From Leptolyngbya sp. SIOISBB (GTDB lineage Bacteria; Cyanobacteriota; Cyanobacteriia; Phormidesmidales; Phormidesmidaceae), in NCBI GenBank assembly GCA_010671905.1, contig JAAHII010000001.1:2790001-2854000 (forward strand): a stretch of 64,000 nucleotides of DNA, in the 5' to 3' direction. The notes below the pieces were generated by a model. The model was not told the DNA's origin and searched no databases. It was given only the letters and a program-made list of their open reading frames with translations. The position numbers and the translations under genes are program-made. Numbering within the stretch: position 1 is the stretch's first letter; every line of letters begins with the position of its first letter. Shown here piece after piece: positions 9,564-19,269 of this stretch.

Positions 9564-10203
9564 TGTTGATGTCTCGCAATCTACAACAGTTCGGCATACA
9601 GGACGCAGAAATAGTTGGGATGTGTGACCCAGCTATCGACACTAACTGTAATCCTAAATCTAGAAATTAGATCTCTTGAATTTGGTTTCTTAGTATTAAA
9701 GTTGATTATGAAAAATAGGCTCTACGACTTAATGCCTAATTGACTATGTGTTTCAGAAACCGAATATTAGCGCAAAATCACAAATGTGGACGATAACTTT
9801 ATGAGCATTGCGTTAAATGATCGTGCTTCAGGCAATCGCTGGAATCGATCTCAATCCATTGTTATGAAGTTGATGCTGTAGTCAATATCTTCAGCATGTA
9901 AGGCGACACTGCCAAGCTCCTGAGGTAGGTGATCGCTGACAGTGCACCTTATAAGCACGTCAAGCATTTTTGAGGGCGCAGGATTCGCCGCTCCTGGTTG
10001 CGTGGGCAAAGGGATGTTTTAGTTGGCAAGCGCTGTAACGCTGTCGACTGATTGGGTAGATGCTGTTGAGCTCCAGTCGATGGAGGCTACCTGCTACTTC
10101 ATGGGGATGAGGAAACTGGGCTTGGAATAGTTGCGATATCACCTGAGTCGGTTTTGCTCAAAAGGTGTGTGAAGATGCTTGAACAGCGATGTGAGATCCG
10201 AGG
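9564..10203. other. Intergenic region between cyAbrB and rrf2 genes
   Basis: A 640-base divergent intergenic region with AT-rich stretches near 9650-9780. It presumably carries both the cyAbrB promoter and the Rrf2/cbiB promoter. No operator repeat, RNA gene or supported small gene was identified; the reading frame at 9960-10142 lacks a ribosome site and family features. Confidence 0.5.
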
Positions 10204-10647
10204 ATGAAGCTGACTAAGCGAGGACACTATAGTGTGAAGGCTCTACTGGATTTGAGTCTGCAAACAAGTGGCTGTTTGGCGTCGGTCAATACGATCTCCC
10301 AACGCCAAAATTTGCCTGCCCCTTACTTGGAAAAACTCCTCATTGAGTTGCGTCGAGCCAATTTAGTGGTTTCAGTTCGGGGTGCCCAGGGGGGGTATCG
10401 GTTAGCGAGGCCAGCTGCCGAGATCTCGCTGGGAGACATTTTGGCAGCAGTGGGTGAAACGACGGCTCCGCTACCTCGCTATCAGCCGGATCTAGAGCAG
10501 GCAGAAGATTGGGTTACCTGCAGTATTTGGCAACGTTTGCACGAAAAAATGCAGGCAGCTGTGTTCAGTATTTCACTAGAGGATCTGTATTACGATGCCC
10601 GGAGTTGGCAAGCATCCCAAGGAGAAAATGCCAGCTTTGTGGTGTAA
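10204..10647 (+). CDS. Rrf2-family transcriptional regulator
   Basis: DNA-binding regulator of 147 aa with the Rrf2 winged-helix N-terminus: KLTKRGHYSVKALLDLS, then LPAPYLEKLLIELRRANLVVSVRGAQGGYRLARPA, where GGYRL is the wing. IscR-type members bind an Fe-S cluster through three cysteines between residues 90 and 110. Only one cysteine is present in that stretch (WVTCSIW), so an IscR-like cluster is unlikely. The gene overlaps the start of cbiB, so the two are probably translated from one message. A role in cobalamin or cofactor control is possible from context but is inference. Confidence 0.9.
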   Translation: MKLTKRGHYSVKALLDLSLQTSGCLASVNTISQRQNLPAPYLEKLLIELRRANLVVSVRGAQGGYRLARPAAEISLGDILAAVGETTAPLPRYQPDLEQAEDWVTCSIWQRLHEKMQAAVFSISLEDLYYDARSWQASQGENASFVV

Positions 10648-11617
10648 CGGTTCGATCGCGGTGCTGCTCTTGGCCGCCATGATTGACTTTGTGGTGGGTG
10701 ATCCTTGGGACTGGCTGCATCCTGTACAGGTGATGGGCTGGAGTATCCAACACTATCAGGCTTGGGTATTCCAATCCATTTCGTCGGCTTGGGGACAGCG
10801 GCTCGCTGGGGTCGGGTTAGGGCTTGGTCTACCGCTGTTGAGTGGAGCAATTGCAGCGGCATTAGTCATGCTAGCGGGACAGATTCATCTCGCGTTGGCA
10901 ATCGCGATCGCTGCGGTGATCTTGGCCAGTTGCTTGGCTGCCCGCAGCCTACGACGGGCTGCAGCAGAGGTGTTGACGCCCCTGCGTCAGGGTGATTTGA
11001 TAACCGCCAGAGCGCGCTTAGGACTGTACGTTGGTCGTGATACTGAGCAGCTCTCAGAAGCTGAGATACTGAGAGCCGTAATGGAAACTATTAGCGAAAA
11101 TGCGACCGATGGGGTGATGGCTCCCCTATTTTATGGACTACTCGGGCTGATGATCTCACCCGCTGCAGGAGCTGGGTTGGCGATCGCCTACAAAGCTCTC
11201 AGTACCCTCGATTCCATGATTGGCTATCAGTCCCCGCCCTATCAAGATCTGGGCTGGTTTAGTGCCCGCTGTGAAGACATTGTGACTTGGCTACCCTGTC
11301 GCCTAACCGTCGTCACGATTGCCCTACTGTCGAGACGGCCTCGCCGCGTCTGGGACCTGTGTTGTCGTGATGCCCCAGCTGACCCGAGCCCCAATGCCGG
11401 TTGGAGCGAATGCGCTTATGCCGCAGCCTTAGGGGTGCAGCTTGGTGGCGTCAATTGTTATCGCGGTGAGGTCAAGCATAAACCGCTGCTAGCCGAACCG
11501 CTGCAATCCATTACCATGCCGGTGATTGAGCAAGGATTACAGCTAACGCGATGGGCCATGGGCAGTTGGTTGTTAGGGGCGATCGTGATTTCATGGATCG
11601 TTGCTTATATCCCTTAA
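10628..11617 (+). CDS. cbiB: Adenosylcobinamide-phosphate synthase CbiB
   Basis: Membrane enzyme of cobalamin synthesis that attaches the aminopropanol arm to adenosylcobyric acid. The family pattern begins MIDFVVGDPWDWLHPVQVMGW and includes ISENATDGVMAPLFYGLLG and YKALSTLDSMIGY, with about five hydrophobic helices. I chose the ATG at 10628 (329 aa) because AAGGAG lies four bases upstream; an earlier in-frame ATG at 10595 lies deep inside the rrf2 gene. The chosen start still overlaps the rrf2 stop by 20 bases, suggesting translational coupling. No cobalamin riboswitch was recognised upstream. Confidence 0.93.
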   Translation: MPALWCNGSIAVLLLAAMIDFVVGDPWDWLHPVQVMGWSIQHYQAWVFQSISSAWGQRLAGVGLGLGLPLLSGAIAAALVMLAGQIHLALAIAIAAVILASCLAARSLRRAAAEVLTPLRQGDLITARARLGLYVGRDTEQLSEAEILRAVMETISENATDGVMAPLFYGLLGLMISPAAGAGLAIAYKALSTLDSMIGYQSPPYQDLGWFSARCEDIVTWLPCRLTVVTIALLSRRPRRVWDLCCRDAPADPSPNAGWSECAYAAALGVQLGGVNCYRGEVKHKPLLAEPLQSITMPVIEQGLQLTRWAMGSWLLGAIVISWIVAYIP

Positions 11618-11809
11618 AGCTTCAGCCCTAGCGGTGAGCTACATGCCGACTGAGCATTCGCCATGGGTCAGTCTAGCTGCTGGCATCACTGTGGCATTCT
11701 GACGAGAATGCTCCCAAGTCATACCCGTCTTAGTTTAGAGTTTGGGATAGTAAAGCTGACCTCCTTGACTGCGGGAGGCAACGAACGATACTGGCAGAAG
11801 TGGTAACCT

Positions 11810-12355
11810 ATGACCAGCTTTGTTGAACTGCTTTCCCCAGAAGGCATGCGGCGCACCGTGAATCGCTTGGCATCGGAGATTATCGAGCGGGCGGGGGCAC
11901 TAGATGACTTAGCATTAATCGGTATCCATACCCGAGGGGTGCCCCTTGCGTACTTACTCGCGGAGCAAATTCACCAGCTTGAAAAGCAGTCTGTCGCAGT
12001 CGGAACGCTTGACATCACTTTCTATCGAGACGATCTCGATAGTATTGGCATCCGTACGCCCGAGCGCACAGAGATTGACTTTGACCTGTCAGGCAAAACG
12101 CTGGTGCTCGTAGACGATGTGATTTACAGCGGGCGCACAATTCGAGCCGCCATGAATGCCGTTAACGATTATGGTCGTCCTGACATGATTCAACTAGCGG
12201 TGCTGATCGATCGCGGCCATCGACAACTTCCCATTCACCCTGACTTTGTGGGTAAGGTGGTACCGACCGCGCGCGAAGAAGCAGTCAAGGTATTTATTTC
12301 TGCCATTGATGGTCAGGATGCAGTACACCTACTGCGTCGAGAAGTTGCAGACTAA
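11810..12355 (+). CDS. pyrR: PyrR bifunctional pyrimidine regulator / uracil phosphoribosyltransferase
   Basis: A 181-aa type I phosphoribosyltransferase. The PRPP-binding loop is [18 protein letters not shown] ([10 protein letters not shown] is the PyrR signature), and the N-terminal [14 protein letters not shown] and [10 protein letters not shown] match the family throughout. In Bacillus PyrR binds pyr mRNA to cause attenuation. In cyanobacteria the RNA-binding role is less certain, and it may act mainly in uracil salvage. No pyr genes or attenuator hairpins lie next to it here. The start at 11810 is the first ATG and fits the usual length. Confidence 0.93.
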   Translation: MTSFVELLSPEGMRRTVNRLASEIIERAGALDDLALIGIHTRGVPLAYLLAEQIHQLEKQSVAVGTLDITFYRDDLDSIGIRTPERTEIDFDLSGKTLVLVDDVIYSGRTIRAAMNAVNDYGRPDMIQLAVLIDRGHRQLPIHPDFVGKVVPTAREEAVKVFISAIDGQDAVHLLRREVAD

Positions 12356-12653
12356 ACACTCCAAGGTGGCTAGAGCACCGCGAGTGATGTACTGCATCAG
12401 AGAGACAGCGCAAGCTTTAACCATCGGTCAATCGGTGGCATATTGCGGATCGCTGAAATCTGCAACCAGGAAGATCTGCAGTGCTGAACGCTAACTCTGC
12501 TTGTCGCTTTAGCTGAGAAGCGAATTGGCCCCTTCTAGGTCGATGGACAAACCGGTTAGAGCCGCTTGCTTGATCGCTTCAAAATGCATCAAAACTCCTC
12601 CCCGATAGGCGTTGGAGAGCGCATAGCTGACAGCTCAGAGAGAGCGACATTGA
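12356..12653. other. Gene-poor interval with a possible 26-aa frame
   Basis: After pyrR no normal gene is seen. On the minus strand at 12509-12589 a 26-codon frame (MHFEAIKQAALTGLSIDLEGA) has GGAGGAG five bases upstream. The same frame continues upstream as protein-like sequence (YALSNAYRGG) until a stop, so this may be the tail of a decayed gene rather than a microprotein. Confidence 0.35.
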
Positions 12654-13019
12654 TTACCGTAGCGCGTCCCAGGTTCTGGTATTAGCAATCGGAATGGGGT
12701 CTGCATGCCAGTCATGACGATGCATCTGCGATCTTACCAACAGGGCACTGATGATCCCAGTGATCATCACTACCAGCAAAATACTAATCTGAGTGAACAA
12801 CACCACTCGGGGCGAGGGGGGTGTAAAAGTGGAGATGAGAAGCCATATAGCCCTCCTGGTTATCAACGGCAACCATTGTTGAACCAAGCCAATCGATGGG
12901 CGGGGTAGGTGGGGCCAAAACAATGCCCCCTCAGTTACTGATACCAACGGGATATGACTTACCCCAAGCTGATTGACTCTAAACCTTATCCTCTTCAATA
13001 TTCTAGGTAGGCTTGCCAT
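12654..13019 (-). CDS. Doubtful small membrane protein
   Basis: A 121-codon frame whose last third looks like a real protein: a hydrophobic helix (VVLFTQISILLVVMITGIIS) followed by a polar tail ending TRTWDALR. The first half (RILKRIRFRVNQLG) is less convincing, no ribosome site marks the start, and I recognise no family. The true start may be internal. It could equally be a chance frame in a gap. Confidence 0.3.
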   Translation of the reverse strand: MASLPRILKRIRFRVNQLGVSHIPLVSVTEGALFWPHLPRPSIGLVQQWLPLITRRAIWLLISTFTPPSPRVVLFTQISILLVVMITGIISALLVRSQMHRHDWHADPIPIANTRTWDALR

Positions 13020-13307
13020 CTGATGATCCAGGTTGCAACAGGGGGGAATATTTTTTAATGCAGTGCAATATTTTACTTATGTTTGTTAGTGACTAAAATT
13101 TGGGACGTCGCGATCGCTGCTGACAACCTGCGCCTTGCTGAGAAACGGTTACTAGAACACATAATCGGGAGGGCGATCGCGATAACGTTTTGTCCAACAT
13201 AGAGTTGCTGTTATGGCCGATAATTAGCTTATGTCGAGTCGCTAATTATCGGCGCTGGTGCTAAAAACGAGCTGCAGGAGCAATTGAATTAACAATGCAT
13301 AAAGTTT

Positions 13308-13775
13308 ATGGGTTCTGACGCTCAATCGCTTCTGCAAGATTTAAAAGATGCTGATGTCAATGTTCGTCAAGTGGCAACGGAAGCCCTATGGCGACTTTGG
13401 TATACCCAAAAAGGAGCTTACGGGGCGCAAATTTTGGTGCGCAGCCAAAACTTGGTAGATCAGGGACAACTCCACGAGGCCGAAACCGTTTTGACCGAAA
13501 CCGTCGAAGCGATGCCTGACTTTGCCGAAGCTTGGAACCGGCGGGCAGTGTTGTATTACACACAGCAACGTTATTGGCCCGCGATTGCTGATTGTGAAAA
13601 GGTCCTCGGACTGGTGTCTTATCACTTTGGGGCATTGCATGGTTTGGGATTGTGCCATATGCGATTAGGCAACTACACCGCAGCCAGTCAAGCATTGCGG
13701 CGGGCACTGGCGGTGCAGCCCTACGCCACAGTCAATCAACGCTTGATTTTGGAATGTACTGCTCAGTTAAGTTGA
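13308..13775 (+). CDS. Tetratricopeptide-repeat protein
   Basis: A 155-aa helical repeat protein for protein-protein contacts. The N-terminal 40 residues (LLQDLKDADVNVRQVATEALWRLW) look like a HEAT-type helix pair. Three TPR-like units follow, with the typical A/Y/P pattern (AEAWNRRAVLYYTQQRYWPAI, HGLGLCHMRLGNYTAA, ALRRALAVQP). No signal peptide or membrane helix, so cytoplasmic. Partner unknown. The ATG at 13308 is close to the start of the repeat homology. Confidence 0.85.
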   Translation: MGSDAQSLLQDLKDADVNVRQVATEALWRLWYTQKGAYGAQILVRSQNLVDQGQLHEAETVLTETVEAMPDFAEAWNRRAVLYYTQQRYWPAIADCEKVLGLVSYHFGALHGLGLCHMRLGNYTAASQALRRALAVQPYATVNQRLILECTAQLS

Positions 13776-14326
13776 TTGCCGCAGGTTTACATGCGGGCCA
13801 GAACCTTTTGGGACCCCTCATTCTGCCTATTTTTAGCTGACAACCTGAGCCAACTTGGCTTTAGGGATGGACTGAGGTGTGCTTTTGTTTGGCAATGGTT
13901 CTGTGTCTAGGAGTTGGTAGACTCGATGACTTGAAAACAGACTTGATAGGGACATGACCAGGCCGTCGTTATCGAGGTCAGCCAGTCTCCGAAAATTGAC
14001 TGCGAAGTGGCGCCATTGAGAATCAGGAAAAGCCACTCCATTGCCATATCAAAAATCATGTTTAAGTCATGACGGGTAAACGCTTTGCCAGTCCTTATCG
14101 TCATCGGCGATCGCTCTTAAATAAGTATGACAATTGTTTCTAACGCTGAGACTGAGGGGTAAGGTGTCCCGTAAGATCACCTTCCCGCATGGGCATATCG
14201 CTCATTCACATGGGCCTGTCGCTTATTGGTTGGGTGTCGATAAAAATTGACAATCAGGTTACTTTTGCAGGTCTTGTCATTCTCATCCAGACTTTCTAAC
14301 CATCAATTTAGGTGTGGAGTATAACA
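13776..14326. other. Gene-poor interval, possible decayed minus-strand frame
   Basis: About 550 bases. Two overlapping minus-strand frames (13833-14036 and 13907-14104) share the residues around FDMAMEW in different phases and may be fragments of one decayed gene (QWRHFAVNFRRLADLDNDGLV). Neither has family support. The right part must contain the promoter of the META-domain gene. Confidence 0.35.
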
Positions 14327-14869
14327 ATGCAAAAATACAATGCCCTTTCAATCGCGATCGCCTCAGCGATGGCACTCTGCGGTGTTACCGCGACAACGGC
14401 AGCAGCCCAAGATCCAATGCTGACTGGTCCGCTGTGGCTGTTGGACGAAATTGTTTACAACAATGACACGATGACCGTGCCAGACGATCCAGAAGATTAC
14501 TCAATTCAATTTTTTGACGATGGCAGCCTTGGTGTGCGAGCCGATTGTAATGTAGGCAATGGTATTTACGATGTTGACAGCAGTGAGTTCATTACCCTGC
14601 AAGCATTTACCTTAGCGGCGTGTGGTCCAGATTCACTGGACGACGAATTTCGCCAAGGCTTGAGCGATGCGGTCAACTACTTCTTCCTAGAAGATGATCT
14701 GTATATGGATTTACCGGTCGATACTGGCACGATGAAGTTTATCGCTGATGAAGGCTTTGAAGTCGAACCCGAACCCGAAGTTGAGCCCGAACCCGAAGTC
14801 GAGCCTGAACCCGAAGTCGAAGAAGTCGAGCCGCCTGAAGAATCGGAGCCCATCCCCGGGCTCTGGTAA
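14327..14869 (+). CDS. Secreted META-domain (HslJ-like) protein with acidic E-P repeat tail
   Basis: A 180-aa exported protein. It has a signal peptide (hydrophobic about 8-25, cleavage likely after ATTAAA). The META-like domain then contains LTGPLWLLDEI, FFDDGSLGVRADCN and the GNGIY and TLAACG segments, and the two cysteines could form a disulfide. The last 35 residues hold four tandem EVEPEP units, encoded by near-perfect DNA repeats, and then PIPGLW. META proteins include the heat-inducible HslJ; the function here is not known. I chose the ATG at 14327, with GGAG about nine bases before it, over an upstream GTG. A terminator follows. Confidence 0.82.
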   Translation: MQKYNALSIAIASAMALCGVTATTAAAQDPMLTGPLWLLDEIVYNNDTMTVPDDPEDYSIQFFDDGSLGVRADCNVGNGIYDVDSSEFITLQAFTLAACGPDSLDDEFRQGLSDAVNYFFLEDDLYMDLPVDTGTMKFIADEGFEVEPEPEVEPEPEVEPEPEVEEVEPPEESEPIPGLW

Positions 14870-14891
14870 TTCGTCCAGCCAGCTTCGCCTC

Positions 14892-14942
14892 AGCCAGGAC
14901 TTGGAGAGTGCTTCTCCGATTTTTCAAGTCCTGGCTATTTTA
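14892..14942 (+). terminator. Terminator after the META-domain gene
   Basis: AGCCAGGACTT pairs with AAGTCCTGGCT across a loop that itself folds (GGAGA/TCTCC), followed by ATTTTAAT. It begins 22 bases after the stop codon. Confidence 0.7.
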
Positions 14943-14962
14943 ATGTACGGGGTACTGCCTAA

Positions 14963-15073
14963 ATGGAAACGTTACCGAATTTAGATTGGCTACTGGGATT
15001 GATCGCGATTGCGATTCTGCTGGGTGGTCTCTGGATGCTGCTGGACGGGGTTAAAAGTATGGGAGATGACTAA
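14963..15073 (+). CDS. Possible 36-aa membrane microprotein
   Basis: A short frame METLPNLDWLLG with a hydrophobic helix (about 9-29, LLGLIAIAILLGGLWMLL) and a polar end GVKSMGDD. The amino acid pattern is that of a small one-helix membrane protein. No clear ribosome site is seen, and it lies just beyond a terminator, so it would need its own promoter. Unrecognised. Confidence 0.35.
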   Translation: METLPNLDWLLGLIAIAILLGGLWMLLDGVKSMGDD

Positions 15074-15097
15074 GATGACTGTCTCCGCAGCGATCGA

Positions 15098-15847
15098 CTA
15101 GACTTTTCCAAAGCGGCGATGGCGTTGTTGATAATCGCTCAGCGCTTGATGAAATTCATCTAAATGAAAATCGGGCCATAGGGTATCAGTGACATACAGC
15201 TCCGCGTAGGCGAGCTGCCAGAGTAAAAAATTGCTAATCCGCATTTCTCCACTCGTGCGAATCAATAGGTCAGGATCGGCGAGGTCAGCAGTATATAGAT
15301 GGCGGCTAAATAAGTGTTCGTCGATGTCTTCGGGGGCTAGCTTGCCCAATTGCACTTCAGCCGCAATCGCTTGGCAGGCTTGCACAATCTCTTGACGGCC
15401 ACCATAGTTAGTGGCGATCGTAAAGCAAATACCGGGATTTTCATGGGTGAGCTGAACAGCCCGAGCGATCTCAGCTTGCAAAGAAGCGGGCAGCGATTGT
15501 AAGTTACCCACAAATTGAATGCGGACGCCTTCGGCATTCATTTCCGCCAGTTCTTGACGTAACACCCGCTCAAACAGGGTCATCAAAAAATCGACTTCGG
15601 CATGAGGCCGTCCCCAATTTTCCGTCGAAAAGGCATAGGCGGTGAGGGCACCAATGCCCCAATCATTACAAGTGCGCAGTAGCTTCTTCAGCGTATCGAC
15701 GCCTTGGCGATGCCCCATAATTCGGGGTAGCCCCCGGCGTTGAGCCCAACGACCATTCCCGTCCATAATGACTGCTACGTGGCGGGGAAGGCGATCACGA
15801 TCAAGATCTGGTGGGAGAGTAGTGGTTACAAGGGGCTCAGCGGTCAT
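15098..15847 (-). CDS. uppS: Isoprenyl transferase (undecaprenyl diphosphate synthase) UppS
   Basis: Cis-prenyltransferase making the C55 lipid carrier for cell-wall and polysaccharide synthesis from FPP and IPP. Signatures: [17 protein letters not shown] (catalytic Asp in MDGNGRWA), [11 protein letters not shown] and the C-terminal [24 protein letters not shown]. The start at 15847 (249 aa, MTAEPL) shares the four bases ATGA with the dacA stop, so the two genes are translationally coupled. A longer in-frame start reaches into dacA and is unlikely. Cyanobacterial relatives are often annotated simply as isoprenyl transferase. Confidence 0.95.
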   Translation of the reverse strand: MTAEPLVTTTLPPDLDRDRLPRHVAVIMDGNGRWAQRRGLPRIMGHRQGVDTLKKLLRTCNDWGIGALTAYAFSTENWGRPHAEVDFLMTLFERVLRQELAEMNAEGVRIQFVGNLQSLPASLQAEIARAVQLTHENPGICFTIATNYGGRQEIVQACQAIAAEVQLGKLAPEDIDEHLFSRHLYTADLADPDLLIRTSGEMRISNFLLWQLAYAELYVTDTLWPDFHLDEFHQALSDYQQRHRRFGKV

Positions 15848-16770
15848 TTTTTTCCACGAGAAGCGGACGACGGGACAAAGGGTAAGCGCTGCCAAACGAC
15901 GCGCCCCTGTCTGAACAGACGTTTGCTCAAACTACGAAGTTGTGGGCTCACCGAGTCTCGATCAACCGATAAAGACAGGCGATCGCTCAACAACTCCCTT
16001 AGTTTACTGCTCGTTAGGGGCCGATTCAGCTTTCCCCCCTCAGCTAATGACATCGAGCCCGTCTCTTCGGAAACCACAATACAGATACAGCCCTCGACGC
16101 GTTCCGTAATTCCCATCGCGGCGCGGTGGCGGGTGCCTAATTGGCGTGAGGCTGAGCGTTCAGAAATCGGCAAAATTACGCCTGCTGCTAGCACTCTCGA
16201 TCCCCGCACTAAAACCGCTCCATCGTGCAGCAAAGTGCTGGTCTGAAAAATCGTCTGTAGCAGTTCTCGTGACACCTCGGCATTCAGGCGGACACCAGGT
16301 ACCGAAAAATCCCGTTCGTCGATGGGGCGATCGGTTTCCACAATAATGAGGGCCCCGATCCGATTTTGGGAGAGCTCTTTGACCGCATCGACCAACTCAT
16401 CAATCACATTATCGGGTTGGGGCGTGAGTTCGCGATCGGCAATGACCAAAAGTTGCCCGAGGCGGCCGCGCCCAATCTGCTCCAGCAGGCGGCGGAACTC
16501 TCCTTGCAAGATGAAGGCCATGGCGACGGCAGACCCAATGACTAACTTATCCAACACAAAGGCCAGCAGCGCCAAACCAATATTGCGGCTGATCGTCGAC
16601 GCGAGTAGCAAAATAATGAAGCCGCGCACCATCCATAAGGTTCGACGCTCACCAATCAGCACCAAAAGGGTATAAACCAGCAGGACCACCAGGACTCCAT
16701 CTAGGAGTCGTACTGGCCATCCTCCCAAGAATTCGAGGATTATCTGCCCTTGCTCCCAGAATTGCCCCAT
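15844..16770 (-). CDS. dacA: Diadenylate cyclase DacA/CdaA (c-di-AMP synthase)
   Basis: Membrane-bound enzyme that condenses two ATP into cyclic di-AMP, a signal for osmotic and potassium balance. Three N-terminal membrane helices (about 15-85, including [17 protein letters not shown]) precede the DAC domain. Both catalytic motifs are present: LLHDGAVLV (DGA) and [12 protein letters not shown] (RHR). The start at 16770 (MGQFWEQG, 308 aa) puts the first helix at the usual place; an upstream in-frame start adds 26 residues without family support. A roughly 55-residue C-terminal basic tail extends past the cyclase domain. The gene overlaps uppS by four bases and is 152 bases from lysA. Confidence 0.95.
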   Translation of the reverse strand: MGQFWEQGQIILEFLGGWPVRLLDGVLVVLLVYTLLVLIGERRTLWMVRGFIILLLASTISRNIGLALLAFVLDKLVIGSAVAMAFILQGEFRRLLEQIGRGRLGQLLVIADRELTPQPDNVIDELVDAVKELSQNRIGALIIVETDRPIDERDFSVPGVRLNAEVSRELLQTIFQTSTLLHDGAVLVRGSRVLAAGVILPISERSASRQLGTRHRAAMGITERVEGCICIVVSEETGSMSLAEGGKLNRPLTSSKLRELLSDRLSLSVDRDSVSPQLRSLSKRLFRQGRVVWQRLPFVPSSASRGKK

Positions 16771-16922
16771 GTGCAGTGCCGTAGCTTCATTCCCAACGGG
16801 TGACAGACGATGATAAGCACTCAAACGTAGCGCTTTGACCTTTGGCAAGGCTTACACATATTAGCTTTGTAAGAAACTGGTGCAGCTTCTCACAAAGCCC
16901 GTTGCAGCCGGTTTGGGTCGGT

Positions 16923-18344
16923 TTATTTCGGCGTTTCTTGAGCTGCTGGCAGCAATGCTGCTGGCAGACAATCATGACGAATCAAATCCTGTAACGTTTC
17001 CCGCTGAATGATGAGATGGGCTTCTCCCGCTTTCACCAAAACGGCGGCTGGTCGAGGAACTCGATTGTAGTTAGAAGCCATGCTGTAGTTGTAAGCACCC
17101 GTACCTGCCACAACAATAACGTCATTTGTTGTCAGCGCGGGTAAGTAGGCTTCTTGAATCACGACATCACCCGACTCACAGTGTTTGCCTGCCAGGGTGG
17201 TTTTTTCCGTTAACGGGGCAGACATGCGGTTAGCCACTAACGCGCGATACACCGATTGATACGTAATGGGGCGCGGGTTGTCAGACATCCCGCCATCAAC
17301 GGCAACGTAGGTGCGGATGCCCGGTACCGTTTTTTGACTCCCGACCTTGTAGGCGGTGACAGCGGCGGCGCCAATGAGCGATCGCCCCGGTTCGGCAATG
17401 AGCCTTGGCAGCGCCACACCCTGGTCTTGACAGGCTTGGGCAACGGACTCAGCGACCGTCTTGACCCAGGTATCGATACTCGGGGGATCATCATGTTCGG
17501 TGTAGCAAATGCCAAGGCCGCCCCCCATATCTAGCTCAGTGACAGGCAAGCCATAATCCGCCGCTTTTTTCAGCCACTGCACCATGACCCCTGCCAAGTC
17601 AGCGTGGGGTTGCAGTTCAAAGATTTGAGAGCCGATGTGGGCATGCAAGCCGAGGCAACGCAACTGGGGTTGCTGAGCGACGAACTGAAAGACCTCTTCA
17701 ATCTGATCGGGGTCAAAACCAAATTTGCTATCTAGGTGCCCCGTGCGAATGTATTCGTGAGTATGACACTCAATGCCCGGCGTTAATCGCAATAAAATCG
17801 GCACCGTTTGCCCAGCTTGCTGAGCCAGTGCGCTCAGAGACTTCAGCTCGAACCAGTTGTCCACCACGATGCGGCCACCGGATTCCAGCCCCTGTTGTAG
17901 TTCTTCTAGCGATTTATTATTGCCATGAAAATAGAGGCGATCGCTCGGCACTCCCGCTTTGACTGCGGTCAGCAACTCGCCGGCAGACACGACATCAATG
18001 CCCAGATTTTCCTGATTGACGACAGCGCAGACTGCCAGACAGTTCCACGCTTTCGAGGCATAAATGACTAAAGACTCGCCAGGATAGTAGCGGGTCATCG
18101 CTTCACGGTATTGCTGGCAGGCGGCGCGCAAACTATCCTCATCCAAAATATAAAGCGGCGAGCCATAGCGCTCAAGCAACTGCGGTACGTCGCAACCACC
18201 GACGACTAGATGGTCATTGTCCGCAACTTGAGCGGTGAGGGGCAACAAGTTTTGGTTCGGGGAGGTGCTCCGGGCTGACAACGTAGCTGCGTGGGCCGCT
18301 AAATAATGGAGGCTCGTGCGGGGGGAATCGACTGTAGAAACCAT
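16923..18344 (-). CDS. lysA: Diaminopimelate decarboxylase LysA
   Basis: PLP enzyme that converts meso-diaminopimelate to lysine and CO2, the last step of lysine synthesis. The alanine-racemase-like barrel carries the PLP lysine in VIYASKAWNCLAV. HIGSQIFE, the glycine-rich GGGLGICY and the C-terminal ESGDVVIQE (CESGD) and GAYNYSMASNYN motifs complete the active site. The start MVSTVDSPR at 18344 (473 aa) was chosen over an upstream TTG. It is divergent from rimI and upstream of dacA-uppS, an order I know from other cyanobacteria. Confidence 0.95.
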   Translation of the reverse strand: MVSTVDSPRTSLHYLAAHAATLSARSTSPNQNLLPLTAQVADNDHLVVGGCDVPQLLERYGSPLYILDEDSLRAACQQYREAMTRYYPGESLVIYASKAWNCLAVCAVVNQENLGIDVVSAGELLTAVKAGVPSDRLYFHGNNKSLEELQQGLESGGRIVVDNWFELKSLSALAQQAGQTVPILLRLTPGIECHTHEYIRTGHLDSKFGFDPDQIEEVFQFVAQQPQLRCLGLHAHIGSQIFELQPHADLAGVMVQWLKKAADYGLPVTELDMGGGLGICYTEHDDPPSIDTWVKTVAESVAQACQDQGVALPRLIAEPGRSLIGAAAVTAYKVGSQKTVPGIRTYVAVDGGMSDNPRPITYQSVYRALVANRMSAPLTEKTTLAGKHCESGDVVIQEAYLPALTTNDVIVVAGTGAYNYSMASNYNRVPRPAAVLVKAGEAHLIIQRETLQDLIRHDCLPAALLPAAQETPK

Positions 18345-18472
18345 AGAGAGTGTAGGTGGGGTGGACAAAAAAAGAGGGAACCGGGACAGCTGAGCATGGG
18401 CCGGAGGCGACCTGAAACCCTAGTGTACAATCGACAACTGCGTCCTTGCTCGCGTGCCGAGAGTCTGATCCT

Positions 18473-19015
18473 ATGCACGTCCTCTGCCGTCCCGTTACGA
18501 TTCCAGATTTACCGAATGTGGTGGCGCTCGACCATCGATGTTTTGGGGGGTTATGGAACGAAGCTGCCTATAGTCGGGAAATTGACAGTCCGAATAGTGA
18601 CTTGTTGACGCTGGAAGCGACAACGAGTGATACCTCTAAGCTGATCGGTATTGGCTGTCTCTGGGCCATTTTAGACGAGGCGCACATTACCATTTTGGGC
18701 ATTGATCCCCTTTATCAGCGGCGGGGTTTGGGACGCTGGTTATTGATTCATCTGTTGCAGGCGGCGAGCGATCGCGAACTCGCCCATGCCACTTTAGAAG
18801 TCCGCCAATCCAACCAAGTCGCAATCGCGCTCTACCAGGCTTTTGGCTTTCGAGTAGCGGGTGAACGACGGCGCTATTATGCCGATGATGAAAGCGCTCT
18901 GATCCTTTGGCGCAACGAGTTGCAAAATCCGACCTTCTTAAAAGACTTGCAAACTCAGCAGCAACAGCTAAGTCGACAGTTACAGAGGACAAATCTCCCC
19001 CTGACCCTGAATTGA
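18473..19015 (+). CDS. rimI: Ribosomal-protein alanine N-acetyltransferase RimI-like
   Basis: GNAT enzyme of 180 aa related to RimI, which acetylates the N-terminus of ribosomal protein S18. Motif A is GIDPLYQRRGLGRWLLIHLL, and the following ATLEVRQSNQVAIALYQAFGFRVAGERRRYY matches RimI closely. The start at 18473 (MHVLCRPV) is the first ATG; a TTG nine codons upstream is less likely. A 25-residue tail (KDLQTQQQQLSRQLQ) is Q-rich. It precedes clpC on the same strand, a common cyanobacterial neighbourhood. Confidence 0.88.
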   Translation: MHVLCRPVTIPDLPNVVALDHRCFGGLWNEAAYSREIDSPNSDLLTLEATTSDTSKLIGIGCLWAILDEAHITILGIDPLYQRRGLGRWLLIHLLQAASDRELAHATLEVRQSNQVAIALYQAFGFRVAGERRRYYADDESALILWRNELQNPTFLKDLQTQQQQLSRQLQRTNLPLTLN

Positions 19016-19269
19016 CTCACCGATGACGATGCCGCAATCGCCATGCCATCCCTCGCAATTCAATGATCCCCAGCAGGTGAGGACGTCGCAGAAAATTAAG
19101 AGAACGCAATGAAAGTTTAAGGTCGAGATCACCTCAGGCTTTAGCGAGATTTCGCAAAAATTGGAGGTGGGGGACGGTTTTCACCACTGTGTCCCGTGCC
19201 ACAGTTCGCCAATACCCCTGTGCTAGAATCACCGTAACCAGCGCCCAGCAGGTATTTGGAATTCCACTA

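Noticed and set aside
10595-10627. Earlier ATG for cbiB
   Set aside because: It lies further inside the rrf2 gene and has no ribosome site, while 10628 has AAGGAG at proper distance.
14760-14830. Short tandem repeats considered as a CRISPR-like array
   Set aside because: They are in-frame codons for EVEPEP units of the META-domain protein, with no spacers.
16322-16675. 117-codon plus frame opposite dacA
   Set aside because: Antisense shadow; dacA on the other strand has both catalytic motifs.
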